Source of the DNA: Oscillospiraceae bacterium
GTDB taxonomy: Bacteria > Bacillota > Clostridia > Oscillospirales > Acutalibacteraceae
Reading direction: 5' to 3'
Assembly (NCBI GenBank): GCA_025757685.1
Contig: CP107220.1
Location: 87,501 to 151,500 of the forward strand
DNA: 64,000 nucleotides
Shown piece by piece: positions 26,861-36,265 of the stretch. How positions within the stretch are numbered: position 1 is the first letter of the stretch; every line of letters begins with the position of its first letter. The notes under the pieces were generated by a model, which was not told the origin of the DNA, did not search any database, and was given only the letters and a program-made list of their open reading frames with translations. The position numbers were made by a program, and so were the translations under genes.

Positions 26861-27271
26861 TTAGTGATTGTATTTGGGGTTGACGATCTCTCGCCATTCA
26901 AAGTCGCCCCGCTCCACGCCGCGGATCAGCGCCTCTGCCGTGGCAATGTTGGTGGCAAAGGGAATGTTGTGCACATCACACAGACGCAGCAGGTCGTTGT
27001 CGTTGGGTTCATGGGGTTTGGCGGTCAGCGGATCTCTAAAGAAGATCAGCAGGTCAATCTCGTTGCAGGCAATACGGCTGGCGATCTGCTGGCCGCCGCC
27101 CTGGCTGCCGCCTAAAAAGCAGTTGATCTTTAGACCGGTAGCCTCTGCCACCAGTTTGCCGGTGGTGCCGGTGGCACACACCTCGTGGCGGCTGATAATG
27201 CCACAGTAGGCAATGCAAAACTGCACCAGCAGTTCTTTTTTGGCGTCATGTGCAATCAGTGCAATATTCAT
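26861..27271 (-). CDS. mgsA: Methylglyoxal synthase
   Basis: A 136-aa enzyme turning dihydroxyacetone phosphate into methylglyoxal and phosphate. The phosphate motif ATGTTGKL, the catalytic-Asp block DLLIFFRDPLTAKPHEPND and GGSQGGGQQIA are all present. The length is slightly under the usual 150 because of a short C-terminus. In many Clostridia mgsA sits at the end of the mre-min cluster; here it follows mrdA directly. Confidence 0.95.
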   Translation of the reverse strand: MNIALIAHDAKKELLVQFCIAYCGIISRHEVCATGTTGKLVAEATGLKINCFLGGSQGGGQQIASRIACNEIDLLIFFRDPLTAKPHEPNDNDLLRLCDVHNIPFATNIATAEALIRGVERGDFEWREIVNPKYNH

Positions 27272-27379
27272 AATGCTCCTCCGTTTCTCTCAGGGTGGTC
27301 AGGTGGTTAGGTGCGCCGGGGCGCTGTAGGTTCAGCCGTTTCTATGATAAACGGCGGTTGTTTTTTTGTTTTACGGTTC

Positions 27380-27408
27380 ATCATACCATATTTTGGCGCT
27401 TTATTCAA
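27380..27408 (-). promoter_or_regulatory. Promoter of mgsA
   Basis: TTGAAT (27403-27408), 17 bp, TATGAT (27380-27385) on the minus strand, about 110 bases before mgsA. A hairpin with T-run reading on the plus strand (about 27328-27368) lies in the leader; no plus-strand gene needs it. Confidence 0.65.
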
Positions 27409-27421
27409 CAAAAAATACAGG

Positions 27422-29437
27422 TCAGTTCAGCAGGGCACCGGTTTTTTGATTGGTTTTTTCGTCCGTATTGTTCTGATACCAGTATTTGATGATGGAAGAG
27501 GTGATCTCTGCGGTGGAAGTACCGCTGCCTGCCAGCTCTACCACGGAGGCCACGGAGATCTCCGGATTGTCATAGGGGGCAAAGGTGATCAGAAAGCCGT
27601 TGTTCTTCTTCACACCATTGACGAACACCTGCGATGTACCGGTTTTGGCGGCCACTTCGGTGCGCAGCTGGTTGAAGATTAGCGAGGGTGCACCTTGCGT
27701 TGCCACCAGGCGCATACCGCTCTTAACGGCAGTAAGGGTGGATTTGTGCAGATCCAGGCTCTCCTCTATCTTGGGCTGAGTCTCGGTGACAGTGCCGCTG
27801 CTGTTGTCAATCAGGCTCTGCACCAGGTGCAGCTGGTAGCGGGTGCCGCCGTTGGCCACAGTGGCGCAGTAGTTACTCAACTGTAAGGGGGTAAACAGGT
27901 TGTCAGACTGGCCGATACCTGCCTGAATGGTATCACCGCTTTGCCACACGCCGCCGGCAGCTTCACGCTCCTCCGGCCCGGCCAGAGTACCGGCAGACTC
28001 GGCGATCTCCACGCCGGTCTTTTGTCCCAGGCCAAAGGCACTGGCGTACTCGTTCATCTTGGTAATGCCCAGGCGCTTGGCACAGTTGTAAAAGAAGATG
28101 TTACAGCTGTCGCGCAGGGCGGTCTCCACATTCTCGCCGCCGTGGGCGTTTTTGTTCAGGCACTGGAAGGTCTGGTCATAATAGCGAAACAGACCGCCGC
28201 AGTTGAAGATGGTGCTGCGGGTGATGGCGCCCTCCTCCAGGGAGGCCACTGCCATCATGGGCTTAAAGGTAGAGCCGGGGGCGTAGGTACCCAGGGCAAA
28301 GCGGCTCCACAAGGGCCGCCGCCGATTGGTGGCCAGCTGCTCATATTTGTCATAGTAATCCGCCAGGTCGAAGGTGGGATAACTGGCGGATGCCAGTACC
28401 GCGCCGGTGTTTACATCCTGCACCACCACGGCGCCGGCAGAATTGTAAAGATCCGTTTTGTCGCAGACCTTTTTCAGCTCTTTTTGGGCCAGGGCTTGCA
28501 GGTCACGGTCAATGGTCAGCACCACCGTGTTGCCCTGTACCGGGGCTTTGGTGATCTCCTCGGTTACATGGCCGTCCTTGTCTACGGTAATGGTCTTTTC
28601 GCCGGGGGTGCCCCGCAGAGCACTCTCCATGGCGCTTTCAATCCCGCTTTCGCCGATCTGGTCGTGAATGCCGTAGCCTTTGCCTTTCAGCTGGGTGTAC
28701 TCCTCTGCGTTGATCTTGCGTACGGTGCCCAGAATGTGGGGCGCCAGGGTGGAGTCCGTATATTCCCGGTGGGTCACCACCTGTACATCGGCACCCAGGT
28801 AACGGTCCTTGTCCTCTTTAATGGCGGCTACCGTCTCGCTGCTCACCTGGTCGGCGATCACTACCGGGGTGCTGATGGAGAATTGCAGCCGGGTCAGCTC
28901 GTAGCGCAGGTTGCCGATTTGCAGGGCGGTCTTGGTGTCGTATTGCTCCAGACCGTACTTCTCCACCATAGCGTCATAGCAGTTTTGTGCTGTGGCGTAG
29001 GGTTGCAGGTTGAACATATCCGCACTTTTCATAGTGGCAATGTCCGTTTTTTTACCGGAAAAGACGATTTTGCCGCTTTTCAGCTTTAAGGGCAGATTTT
29101 GGGTGTATTCCTCACCGTTTTTCTGAAACAGCGCAATGAGATTTTGCAAAATGGCGTTGCGCTTGTCGTTTTCCGTAGCGGCAGGGAAGTAGGCAGCGTC
29201 CAGAATAATGGAGTTGGTCTCCCGGTTGGTGACCAGGGCGTTGCCGTTGCGGTCTACGATCTCGCCTCGGGCGGCCTCAATGGCGACCTTGTAGGTCTTG
29301 ACCGTATTGTTTTGGGCGGCGTAGTATTCGTGATCCCGAACTTGGATTTTATATAGCGTGGCGGAGAAGCCGATGATCATCACTGCCACCAGCAGCAGGG
29401 CAATGACCGAACGGGTGCTTTTGTATCGACTTTGCAT
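27422..29437 (-). CDS. mrdA: Penicillin-binding protein 2, elongation transpeptidase
   Basis: A 671-aa class B PBP. One N-terminal membrane helix (about 9-29), the dimerisation domain with RGEIVDRNGNALVTNRE, then the transpeptidase domain: active-site serine in GSTFK near residue 390, SCN near 445 and KTGTSQ near 615. It crosslinks peptidoglycan in the elongasome with MreBCD, which are encoded just upstream. No rodA follows. Confidence 0.94.
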   Translation of the reverse strand: MQSRYKSTRSVIALLLVAVMIIGFSATLYKIQVRDHEYYAAQNNTVKTYKVAIEAARGEIVDRNGNALVTNRETNSIILDAAYFPAATENDKRNAILQNLIALFQKNGEEYTQNLPLKLKSGKIVFSGKKTDIATMKSADMFNLQPYATAQNCYDAMVEKYGLEQYDTKTALQIGNLRYELTRLQFSISTPVVIADQVSSETVAAIKEDKDRYLGADVQVVTHREYTDSTLAPHILGTVRKINAEEYTQLKGKGYGIHDQIGESGIESAMESALRGTPGEKTITVDKDGHVTEEITKAPVQGNTVVLTIDRDLQALAQKELKKVCDKTDLYNSAGAVVVQDVNTGAVLASASYPTFDLADYYDKYEQLATNRRRPLWSRFALGTYAPGSTFKPMMAVASLEEGAITRSTIFNCGGLFRYYDQTFQCLNKNAHGGENVETALRDSCNIFFYNCAKRLGITKMNEYASAFGLGQKTGVEIAESAGTLAGPEEREAAGGVWQSGDTIQAGIGQSDNLFTPLQLSNYCATVANGGTRYQLHLVQSLIDNSSGTVTETQPKIEESLDLHKSTLTAVKSGMRLVATQGAPSLIFNQLRTEVAAKTGTSQVFVNGVKKNNGFLITFAPYDNPEISVASVVELAGSGTSTAEITSSIIKYWYQNNTDEKTNQKTGALLN

Positions 29438-29473
29438 CGGCTTTTCTCCTTTCGTTTTTTTATAGGATGCCCA

Positions 29474-29998
29474 TTATTGCAGGGCCTTGCGGTTCAGCCG
29501 CTGGCGCAGGGGTCGCAGCAGAAACCAAAGAATGGGGGCAGCGACCGCTGTGTACAGGGCACAGGGTAGGTAAAAGGTGAACAGGGTGTTTGTGCCGCCG
29601 TCCACGCCCTTAATGAGAATAAAGCACAGCCAGTACAGCAGACCGTACAGGAAGGGCGCCGGCAGAGCAAACAGCATGTGGGTTACAAAGGTGCTGCGAA
29701 TATAGCGCTCCATCACTGCGGACACGCCAAAGCACAGCAGCATAAAAAACAGGGCGTTGAACCCGGCGGATTTGGCCGCGTGCAGGTCCCACACGCACCC
29801 GGCAAACAGTCCCAGCAGTGCGGCGGGCAGCTCCCGCTCGCCCATGACCAGCAACAGGGTCACCGGCAGCAGCAAAAAGCAGCGGGCGCTGCCGATTTGC
29901 CAAAACAGGCCGGGGGTATTCTGCAACAGGCCGGCGACGGCGATTATCAAACAGTAGGCCGTGTATTTCACCGTCTTTTGATGTGTTGTCAGTTCCAT
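29474..29998 (-). CDS. mreD: Rod shape-determining protein MreD
   Basis: A 174-aa integral membrane protein with about five hydrophobic helices, small and arginine-capped like MreD. The start overlaps the mreC stop (TAATG). Its identity rests on length, topology and position between mreC and mrdA, as sequence conservation of MreD is low. Confidence 0.88.
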   Translation of the reverse strand: MELTTHQKTVKYTAYCLIIAVAGLLQNTPGLFWQIGSARCFLLLPVTLLLVMGERELPAALLGLFAGCVWDLHAAKSAGFNALFFMLLCFGVSAVMERYIRSTFVTHMLFALPAPFLYGLLYWLCFILIKGVDGGTNTLFTFYLPCALYTAVAAPILWFLLRPLRQRLNRKALQ

Positions 29999-30846
29999 TA
30001 CTTGCCTCCCTTAGCGGGGGTAAAGCCGGTGAGCACCAGGCAGTCGGTAATATTGGCAATATCCGTGCCGGGCTTGACAATGGCGTAGGTGCTGATGTTG
30101 GTGGTCTCGTCCGCCACCTCCTCCACCGTGCCAATGATCAGGCCCTTGGGCAGTTTAGAGCTGATGCCTGCGCTGGCAATGATGGAGCCGTAGGTAATGT
30201 CCGTAGAGGTGCTCAGGTTCTCAAACTTGCAGCAGCCGTCCGCCGCCAGCTTGGCGTCGCCGGTTACATAGCTGACCTCGCCGGAGTTGATGTCGTAGGC
30301 AGAGACGGAAAAGTCCGGGTCCAGCACCGTGGTAACGATGCTGTATGTGGGATAGGCTTTCTTCACAATGCCGATCAGATAGCGGCCGTAAAGTACCGCA
30401 TCGTTCTCCTTGACTCCGTTGACGGCGCCTTTGCTGATGGTAAAGCTGAGATACGGATCTGCGCTGTCCCGGCCTACCACATCGGCAGCCACATACTGAA
30501 AACCGCTGTTCTCGTTTTTCAGCTCCAGTGCCTCTTTGTACTCCTCATTTTGGCTCTTGATATTTTTATAATCCGCCAGCTGCTCCTGCATTTCGCCCAG
30601 TTGGCGTTGCAGCTCGTCAATTTTCTTTTCGTATTCGGTATTGCCCTTGGCGTTGCCGGAGAGGGTGGCCAGCCCGTCGCTGATCTTCTCCGCAGCCCAG
30701 TGGGCGGGGGCAAAGACGGTACCCAGTACGCCGCTTTGGGCGGTCTCGCCGTGGCCGGTGGCTGCCGCAATGAGCATACCCAGCACCAGGAGTGCTGCCA
30801 GTATGCCTACGGTCTTCACCGGGCGGCTTTTCCAAAATGCTTTCAT
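29998..30846 (-). CDS. mreC: Rod shape-determining protein MreC
   Basis: A 282-aa protein with one N-terminal helix (about 12-30), a coiled coil at about 62-112 (NTEYEKKIDELQRQL onward) and the exported beta domain containing RDSADPYLSFTISKGA and the DINSGEVSYVTGD region. It links MreB inside to PBP2 outside. It starts in a TAATG overlap with mreB. Confidence 0.94.
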   Translation of the reverse strand: MKAFWKSRPVKTVGILAALLVLGMLIAAATGHGETAQSGVLGTVFAPAHWAAEKISDGLATLSGNAKGNTEYEKKIDELQRQLGEMQEQLADYKNIKSQNEEYKEALELKNENSGFQYVAADVVGRDSADPYLSFTISKGAVNGVKENDAVLYGRYLIGIVKKAYPTYSIVTTVLDPDFSVSAYDINSGEVSYVTGDAKLAADGCCKFENLSTSTDITYGSIIASAGISSKLPKGLIIGTVEEVADETTNISTYAIVKPGTDIANITDCLVLTGFTPAKGGK

Positions 30847-31826
30847 TATCTCGCCCTTCTCAGTTTGATGGAGGTGCCGATAGCCACGCAGTCGGTGGGG
30901 GCGTCCGGAATGTGAATTTTGATTTTCGTTTCCTGCTCGATCAGGTCCGCCAGCCCCCGCAGGGTGCTGGAGCCGCCGGTCAAGTAAATGCCCCGGTCCA
31001 TAATGTCCGCTGCCAGTTCCGGCAGGGTCACCTCCAGGGTCTCCTTAATGGCACGGATGATCTCCTGCACCGGCTCGGTCAAGATTTCCCGTACCTGGGC
31101 GCTGGTGATCTCCATGGCGCCGGGCAGGCCGTCTGTCAGGTTGCGTCCCCGCACTTCCATAGCGCCCTCGCCGTCATAGGGTGCGGCAGAGCCGATCTTC
31201 AGTTTAATCTCCTCCGCCATAGGCTCGCCGATAAGCAGGTTGTGGTGCTTTTTGATATAGTCGATGATGGCCTCGTCCATGGCCTCGCCGCCTACTTTAA
31301 TGCTCTTGCAGGCTGCAATGCCGCCCAGGCTCAGCACCGCCACATCGGTGGTACCGCCGCCGATGTCTACGATCATGGAGCCGGTAGGCTCATATACCGG
31401 CAGACCGGCGCCCAGCGCTGCGGCCATGGGCTCGTCGATCAGCTCCACATCCTGCGCACCGGCGCTGCGTACCGCGTCCTCCACCGCACGGCGCTCTACC
31501 TCGGTGACCCCGGAGGGCACGCTGATGACCACCCGGGTCTTGGAAAACATGGAGCGCTTGTCCGAGCGGAAAATAAAGCTGTGCAGCATATCCGCGGTCA
31601 TATCAAAGTCGGCGATGACGCCGTTTTTCAGCGGTCGCACGGCCACAATGGAGCCGGGGGTGCGGCCGATCATCTGCTTGGCCTGGGTGCCGGTGGCAAC
31701 CACCCGCTTGGTCTTTACATCTACGGCTACCACGCTGGGCTCCCGCACAATAATGCGGCCCTTGCGGTCGCAGATCATGGTGGTGGCAGTACCCAAGTCG
31801 ATACCGATATCTCTTGACAAAATCAT
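30846..31826 (-). CDS. mreB: Actin-like cell-shape protein MreB
   Basis: A 326-aa actin homologue. Phosphate 1 IGIDLGTATTMIC, phosphate 2 MIVDIGGGTTDVAVLSLGG and the adenosine motif YLTGGSSTLRGLADLI are clear. It forms membrane filaments that guide side-wall synthesis. First gene of mreBCD-mrdA. Confidence 0.96.
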   Translation of the reverse strand: MILSRDIGIDLGTATTMICDRKGRIIVREPSVVAVDVKTKRVVATGTQAKQMIGRTPGSIVAVRPLKNGVIADFDMTADMLHSFIFRSDKRSMFSKTRVVISVPSGVTEVERRAVEDAVRSAGAQDVELIDEPMAAALGAGLPVYEPTGSMIVDIGGGTTDVAVLSLGGIAACKSIKVGGEAMDEAIIDYIKKHHNLLIGEPMAEEIKLKIGSAAPYDGEGAMEVRGRNLTDGLPGAMEITSAQVREILTEPVQEIIRAIKETLEVTLPELAADIMDRGIYLTGGSSTLRGLADLIEQETKIKIHIPDAPTDCVAIGTSIKLRRAR

Positions 31827-31894
31827 ATGTATTCTCTCACTTTCAAAAACAGGGGGCAGTGCCGCCGCCCGCTGTATAAACTTTCAGCGATAAT

Positions 31895-31923
31895 ATTATA
31901 TATTAAATATAAAGGGAACACAA
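31895..31923 (-). promoter_or_regulatory. Promoter of the mre operon
   Basis: TTGTGT (31918-31923), 17 bp, TATAAT (31895-31900) on the minus strand, about 70 bases before mreB. Confidence 0.75.
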
Positions 31924-32004
31924 CACCCAAACGCCAAAAAATCGAAAATTCATAACTTGGTCATTTTTCGGGTCGGTGTCGGTGGGTGCTGCCGCATTTT
32001 TGGC

Positions 32005-32045
32005 AAAAAAAGACCGCCGCTCCGGCGTACCGGGGCGACGGTTTT
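32005..32045 (-). terminator. Terminator after the metallopeptidase gene
   Basis: A GC-rich stem (ACCGTCGC...GCGGCGGT) directly after the stop at 32056, followed on the minus strand by seven T. Confidence 0.8.
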
Positions 32046-32055
32046 TCACTTGTTT

Positions 32056-35000
32056 TTATACCTGCTCTCGGGCGATCAGATTGATCTGGTTGGAGTAGAC
32101 GGTTTGCAGCTTGCCGTTTTGGTCGTAGTAATTTACATACCCTCTGGCCGCCCAGTTGTAGCGGTTGGAGAGTTTCTTTATATTCACTACATAGGTCTCC
32201 TCCAGGCTGTCTGTATTGAAGTTGCTGGCCAGCATTTTGTTGTTTAGCAGCAGGGTAAAGTCGGTGGGGTCAAAGTCGGCGGCGTCTTTGTAGTAGAACG
32301 CTACGCCCACGGACTGAATATCCAGGTAATCCGGCCACCCGGCGGCCATCACAAAGGAGCCAACATTGTTCTTTTCGTCCAGTTTGTAGTACAGATCCAG
32401 CACCGGTACCCCGTCTTTAGCCGGGGAGGGGGTAGGCAGGGATGCACTGTCCGCCGTGTAGGTGGGCAGCAGGGTCACATTTTGGCCGCTGCGCAGCTTT
32501 TCCAGCACGGTGTGTTCGTCACAATCCCAGCCGGTGGCGGTGTAGCCGTAGCGATAGGGCACCTCCGGCAGCAGATCTGCCAGACTGTCCGTTGCCGCCC
32601 ATTCCGCCGTGGTGCGGGTAACGGTGGTGCTGATCCAGCCGCTTTCGGTGGCAAAGGTCAGGGTAGCGCTGCCGGTCTTTACGCATACCGCTTGCAGCTG
32701 CGCATTGGTGGTGGCGGTAAAGTGGTAGGTGGTGTTGCGGCTCATATAGCGGTGATTGATCTTGTCGTACCAACCCACAAAGGTGTAGCCGTCATAGGGC
32801 AGTGCCACCAGAGTCACATCGGCACCTTTTAATGGCTTGTAGCCACCACAGCCGCCGGTTTGATCGCCTACTGTGGCGGCGCAGGTGCCGTTCAGGGCGG
32901 TGACGGTCAGGTCAAAGTACGGCGCCAGGTTGTAAATGGCAGTAAGCACCGCCGTGCTGCCTGCGTCGATCTGCGCCTGGGTCACATCGCCAGTCAGGTA
33001 GGGGGTGTAGGCGTCCACTTCCTTTTGCAGGGCAGCCAGGCTCTCGGCCGAATACTGCGCCTCTTTGCAGGCGGCAGCCAGGGACAACGCCGCTTCCAGC
33101 GCACTGCGGTCCACCTCTGCTTTGGGCGGAATCACTGTTTTGCTCTTAAAGGTGATCTTTTGGTCCGCGCCCCGCACATAGCTTAGGTACACGGTATTGC
33201 TCACCGGGCAGGCGGTGAGGGTAGACACCGGGCTGTCAATGCGTTCGCCCTCCTGGGTAAAGGTGCCGTTGTCGTAGCGGTACAGCAGCAGGTTGCCGTT
33301 CTCCGTGTTGGGGCTGGCCACCAGGTACAGGGCGCCGCCCAGGGTGGTCCATGCGGTTTCGCCGCAGGTGATGCCGCTGTCCGGGCCGAGTGTCCAGTTG
33401 CTACCGTCATAGATGGCGGTTTGCAGGGTGGAGCCGCCCAAAGACAGGTACAGCTTGCCGCCGCTGCTGATCACATCGTAAAAGTTGCCCTTTACCGTAT
33501 CATCAGAGAATTTTTCAAAAGCGGTGCCGTTCCATTTGAGTGCGGTGATCACGCTGTTACCGGAGCGATACAGCAGGCAGGGACCGCCGTAGTCCACCAG
33601 CTTGGGCTGGCCGATAAAAGTGCCGGTTACATAGGTGCCAAGGTCAGTGGCGGTGGTGCCGTCCACCTGCATCAGCAGCAGGTCGTTGTAGTACATATAG
33701 CCCACCTGCCGGTTGGTGATGCAGGCCATATACAGCTTGCCGCCGATCACCCGCAGGCTGACCCCGGTGCCGGCGTTATCCACTGTGCGTACCGCTTGCC
33801 AGCTGCCCCCGGCGGTTAGGTCGTAGCGCATCAGTCGGGCGGCACCGTTGGTGTCGTTAAAGGCCATATACAGGTTGCTGCCCTGCCGTGCCAGTTGGAA
33901 TTCGCTGGCAAAGCTCTCGCTGATCTCCGGCGCAAAGTCCGTCCAGGCACCGTTTTCATACTTGCGGGAGCGGATCTTTTTGTTCTCTGCCGCTACGGTG
34001 TACAGGGCGCCGTCTACCTCTGTCATGGTTACGCCGTAGGTCATGTTTCCGGTGGCGGCATAGTTCAGATCCTGCCACAGGTCATAGTCGCTTTTTTGCG
34101 GAATTTCCACTTCCAGGGTGGTCTGCTGTTTGTCTGCGGATACGGCAATGTTCTTCAGCACAATGCCGGAGTTGCTGCCGTCGCTGAAGGTCAGCGCCCC
34201 GTCTGTCAGGGTGGCGCTCATATCCGCAGAGCCGATGGTGCTGCGGGTTTTGCCGGTGCTGTCATCCTTGTAGGGCAGGTAGGCGTGGCTTACATCCAGT
34301 ATCTCGTTGCCGGTGTAGCCCGGTTGGCCGGACTGGGGCCGGAACACATAAATGCCTGTGTATCCCCGCAGGTTGGTCAGCCCATCCACATTTAGGTTCA
34401 CTCGGTAAACGATCACCCCGGTGCCGCCGATGCGGCAGTCCAGGGAGTCCTGCTCCGTGTAGTTAATGGGGGGCTTTTTGCGGTATTCTACCACAAAGAT
34501 TTCGTGGTCGTTTAAGGGCGATTTTAGGATAAAGGCCTGGTTTCCGTCAGCGTTGGCCTGGTCATCCAGGGTTAGGGTGCTGTTTTGGGTTACCGTATCT
34601 ATGTCGATCCAGTGGGTAAAATACATCCGCTCGTAGGCCAAGGGGTACTGGGGCGAGCCTGGGATCACTCCGCCCATTACGGACCAGCTGTACACCGGCC
34701 GGTCGTCACCGGAATTGCGGTACAGGTCTGGGTAGCCAAAGGTGTGCAGGTACTCGTGGGCCAGCAGACTGCTGCCCTCGGAGCGCAGTCGGTCGGTGCC
34801 AAACACATTGTAGCCGACCACTGGCTTGTTATTGATCTTGGCAGAGCCGGAGTAGTCGCTTTTGTGGGCTACCAGTGTGGCAGAGGAGGAGGCCTTGCTG
34901 GACTGGCTGGCCTTTAGAATCACCATCACATTGTCCACATAGCCGTCCCCGTCCAGATCCACGGCTTTGTCTGCAATAGAGGGCATTTGACGGATCAGAC

Positions 35001-35379
35001 TCTCTATGATTTGGGTGTCCAAATTTTGAACCAGGGCGTCGCTTTCCTTCACCGGTACTTGCAGGGCGTGCACCGTGGTGCCGTCGTACTGGGGAATGGT
35101 GTTTTTCATTTGCAGCTGACCGTAGGAAATGCTGCTCAGATAGTTCTTCAGCGAGCGGCCAAAGCTGCCGTCGATGTAGCCTACCAGTTCCCCGGCGTAT
35201 TGGTCAAAATAGGCATCTGCCGCCGTCTGCGTGTCGTCTGCAAAGTAGCCGAACAGCACAATGTTGGCCTTGTTGACCGTTTTGTTGCCGGTGGTCTTGG
35301 CCTGGGCACTGATGGGTAGTGCCGTGCATAGCAAAATCATGGTCAGCAGCAGCGCCAAACCCCGCTTGATCTTGTTCAT
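32056..35379 (-). CDS. Large secreted M6-like metallopeptidase
   Basis: A 1107-aa protein with a signal peptide (basic start, hydrophobic 8-22, ALPISAQA cleavage region near 27). The protease domain has an EF-hand-like DLDGDGYVDN (about 141-150) and the zinc motif HEYLHTFGYPD (about 208-218), as in M6/immune-inhibitor-A type gluzincins. Roughly 430-770 is a repeat-rich beta-propeller-like region with tryptophan-ended blades. About 780-850 looks like a FIVAR-type helical module, and about 850-930 like InlB B-repeat strands (YDGYTFVGWYDK). No cell-wall anchor is seen, so release or non-covalent attachment is likely. AAGGGG seven bases before 35379 supports that start. The substrate is unknown. 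Confidence 0.8.
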   Translation of the reverse strand: MNKIKRGLALLLTMILLCTALPISAQAKTTGNKTVNKANIVLFGYFADDTQTAADAYFDQYAGELVGYIDGSFGRSLKNYLSSISYGQLQMKNTIPQYDGTTVHALQVPVKESDALVQNLDTQIIESLIRQMPSIADKAVDLDGDGYVDNVMVILKASQSSKASSSATLVAHKSDYSGSAKINNKPVVGYNVFGTDRLRSEGSSLLAHEYLHTFGYPDLYRNSGDDRPVYSWSVMGGVIPGSPQYPLAYERMYFTHWIDIDTVTQNSTLTLDDQANADGNQAFILKSPLNDHEIFVVEYRKKPPINYTEQDSLDCRIGGTGVIVYRVNLNVDGLTNLRGYTGIYVFRPQSGQPGYTGNEILDVSHAYLPYKDDSTGKTRSTIGSADMSATLTDGALTFSDGSNSGIVLKNIAVSADKQQTTLEVEIPQKSDYDLWQDLNYAATGNMTYGVTMTEVDGALYTVAAENKKIRSRKYENGAWTDFAPEISESFASEFQLARQGSNLYMAFNDTNGAARLMRYDLTAGGSWQAVRTVDNAGTGVSLRVIGGKLYMACITNRQVGYMYYNDLLLMQVDGTTATDLGTYVTGTFIGQPKLVDYGGPCLLYRSGNSVITALKWNGTAFEKFSDDTVKGNFYDVISSGGKLYLSLGGSTLQTAIYDGSNWTLGPDSGITCGETAWTTLGGALYLVASPNTENGNLLLYRYDNGTFTQEGERIDSPVSTLTACPVSNTVYLSYVRGADQKITFKSKTVIPPKAEVDRSALEAALSLAAACKEAQYSAESLAALQKEVDAYTPYLTGDVTQAQIDAGSTAVLTAIYNLAPYFDLTVTALNGTCAATVGDQTGGCGGYKPLKGADVTLVALPYDGYTFVGWYDKINHRYMSRNTTYHFTATTNAQLQAVCVKTGSATLTFATESGWISTTVTRTTAEWAATDSLADLLPEVPYRYGYTATGWDCDEHTVLEKLRSGQNVTLLPTYTADSASLPTPSPAKDGVPVLDLYYKLDEKNNVGSFVMAAGWPDYLDIQSVGVAFYYKDAADFDPTDFTLLLNNKMLASNFNTDSLEETYVVNIKKLSNRYNWAARGYVNYYDQNGKLQTVYSNQINLIAREQV

Positions 35380-35425
35380 TTTTTTGCACCCCTTCGCGCC
35401 AAAAAATGGCGTAATTCCTACCCGA

Positions 35426-35455
35426 ATCATACCATATTTTCTATTGTCAAGTCAA
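35426..35455 (-). promoter_or_regulatory. Probable promoter of the metallopeptidase gene
   Basis: TTGACT (35450-35455), 18 bp, TATGAT (35426-35431) on the minus strand, about 47 bases before the start codon. Confidence 0.6.
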
Positions 35456-35475
35456 TGCGCTTTTCGCGTTGACAA

Positions 35476-35506
35476 TAAAAAAGGCACCGAGCCTGCCGGT
35501 GCCTTT
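35476..35506 (-). terminator. Terminator after the 128-aa gene
   Basis: AAGGCACCG/CGGTGCCTT stem with T6 on the minus strand, about 50 bases after the stop at 35554. Confidence 0.8.
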
Positions 35507-35553
35507 TGTGTATAGCGAATTTTACAGAATATGTGGAAATATTTGCAGGGCAG

Positions 35554-35940
35554 TTATCCGGCCAAATGTTTTACAATTGCTTCTGGAGAACAATACATAC
35601 CATAGATGACTTGAACTAAGTAGTCAAATGAAATATCCTGGTCTAAGCATACGGATCTAAAAGATAGGTTGTCATCATCATCGATAAAAAAGCGATGAAC
35701 GGGTAGTATACGCCCATTGAAGCGATTTATGGCAAACATCATGTGACCATACTGATCTTCGCTGATATGTCCAATGCCTCTAACGCTAATATCTGTAAAG
35801 TCGGCCAAAGCGGTAATGAATGTAGTTGCGCCGTCGGTAGTGTCGTATACAATGGTGTTGCCGTTTTTTAGGACGTTGTATTTCCAATTTTTCAAGTCGA
35901 GTTCGTGTTTCCACAATTCAATTCTTTCTGTTGCTGTCAT
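35554..35940 (-). CDS. Hypothetical 128-aa protein, second gene of XRE-controlled pair
   Basis: No family is recognised with confidence. The protein is acidic and soluble, with a strand-rich centre (KYNVLKNGNTIVYDTTD, ISVRGIGHISEDQYGHMMF, ILPVHRFFIDDDDNLSFRSV) and a helical end; this alternation recalls YbjN/chaperone-like alpha-beta sandwiches but that is speculative. AAAGGAGT precedes the ATG. It starts 49 bp after the small Cys-rich gene and should be cotranscribed with it from the promoter at 36209-36237. Confidence 0.7.
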   Translation of the reverse strand: MTATERIELWKHELDLKNWKYNVLKNGNTIVYDTTDGATTFITALADFTDISVRGIGHISEDQYGHMMFAINRFNGRILPVHRFFIDDDDNLSFRSVCLDQDISFDYLVQVIYGMYCSPEAIVKHLAG

Positions 35941-35989
35941 GATTGCTTACTCCTTTTGGCAGTTTTATTCCCAGTGTTACTGTGGGCGG

Positions 35990-36169
35990 TTATGCTTGCT
36001 GGTAGATAGCACAGTTTTTGTAGCTATCGCCGTATTCGGCGTCGCAAGTATTTTTAATTTTTGTATCTGTCGCATACATGTGCTGGTAGCAAAGTTTGCA
36101 AACATACTCGCACTCAGAAGCAAAGCCTCCGGTTCCTTGGATATACTCAAGATATGGACACCGTGACAA
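35990..36169 (-). CDS. Small Cys-rich protein (59 aa), putative zinc-binding
   Basis: A short frame starting at TTG (36169) with AAGGGGG eight bases upstream; no ATG is in frame before a stop. The product has CPYLEYIQGTGG, CEYVCKLC, NTC and NCAIY: a spaced cysteine pattern (C4, C20, C24, C27, C42, C53) typical of a small metal-binding fold. The reading frame stays open across a stretch where the two other frames on this strand have different stops, and base composition is even. It is the first gene downstream of a consensus promoter and a palindromic operator. Function is unknown; similar small Cys-rich proteins occur in other Clostridia as far as I recall. Confidence 0.65.
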   Translation of the reverse strand: MSRCPYLEYIQGTGGFASECEYVCKLCYQHMYATDTKIKNTCDAEYGDSYKNCAIYQQA

Positions 36170-36186
36170 TCATATTTCCCCCTTTC

Positions 36187-36213
36187 ATAATTACGTTAAT
36201 GTAACGTAATTAT
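36187..36213. promoter_or_regulatory. Perfect 12-bp inverted repeat, likely XRE operator
   Basis: ATAATTACGTTA, spacer ATG, TAACGTAATTAT. It overlaps the -10 and start region of the minus-strand promoter. A degenerate second site (TACGTTA...TGACGTGG) lies at about 36238-36256, just before the ribosome site of the divergent XRE gene. The layout fits repression of the minus genes and autoregulation. Confidence 0.8.
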
Positions 36214-36237
36214 ACACGATTGTTGTGGTATTGTCAA
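36209..36237 (-). promoter_or_regulatory. Consensus promoter for the Cys-rich/128-aa genes
   Basis: TTGACA (36232-36237), exactly 17 bp, TATAAT (36209-36214) on the minus strand. A full-consensus promoter overlapped by the operator suggests tight repression with strong output on release. Confidence 0.85.
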
Positions 36238-36265
36238 TACGTTAGTATGACGTGGAGATGATGGA

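Noticed and set aside
30792..31817. 341-codon plus-strand frame opposite mreB
   Set aside because: It is the antisense shadow of mreB and has no start signal or recognisable domain.
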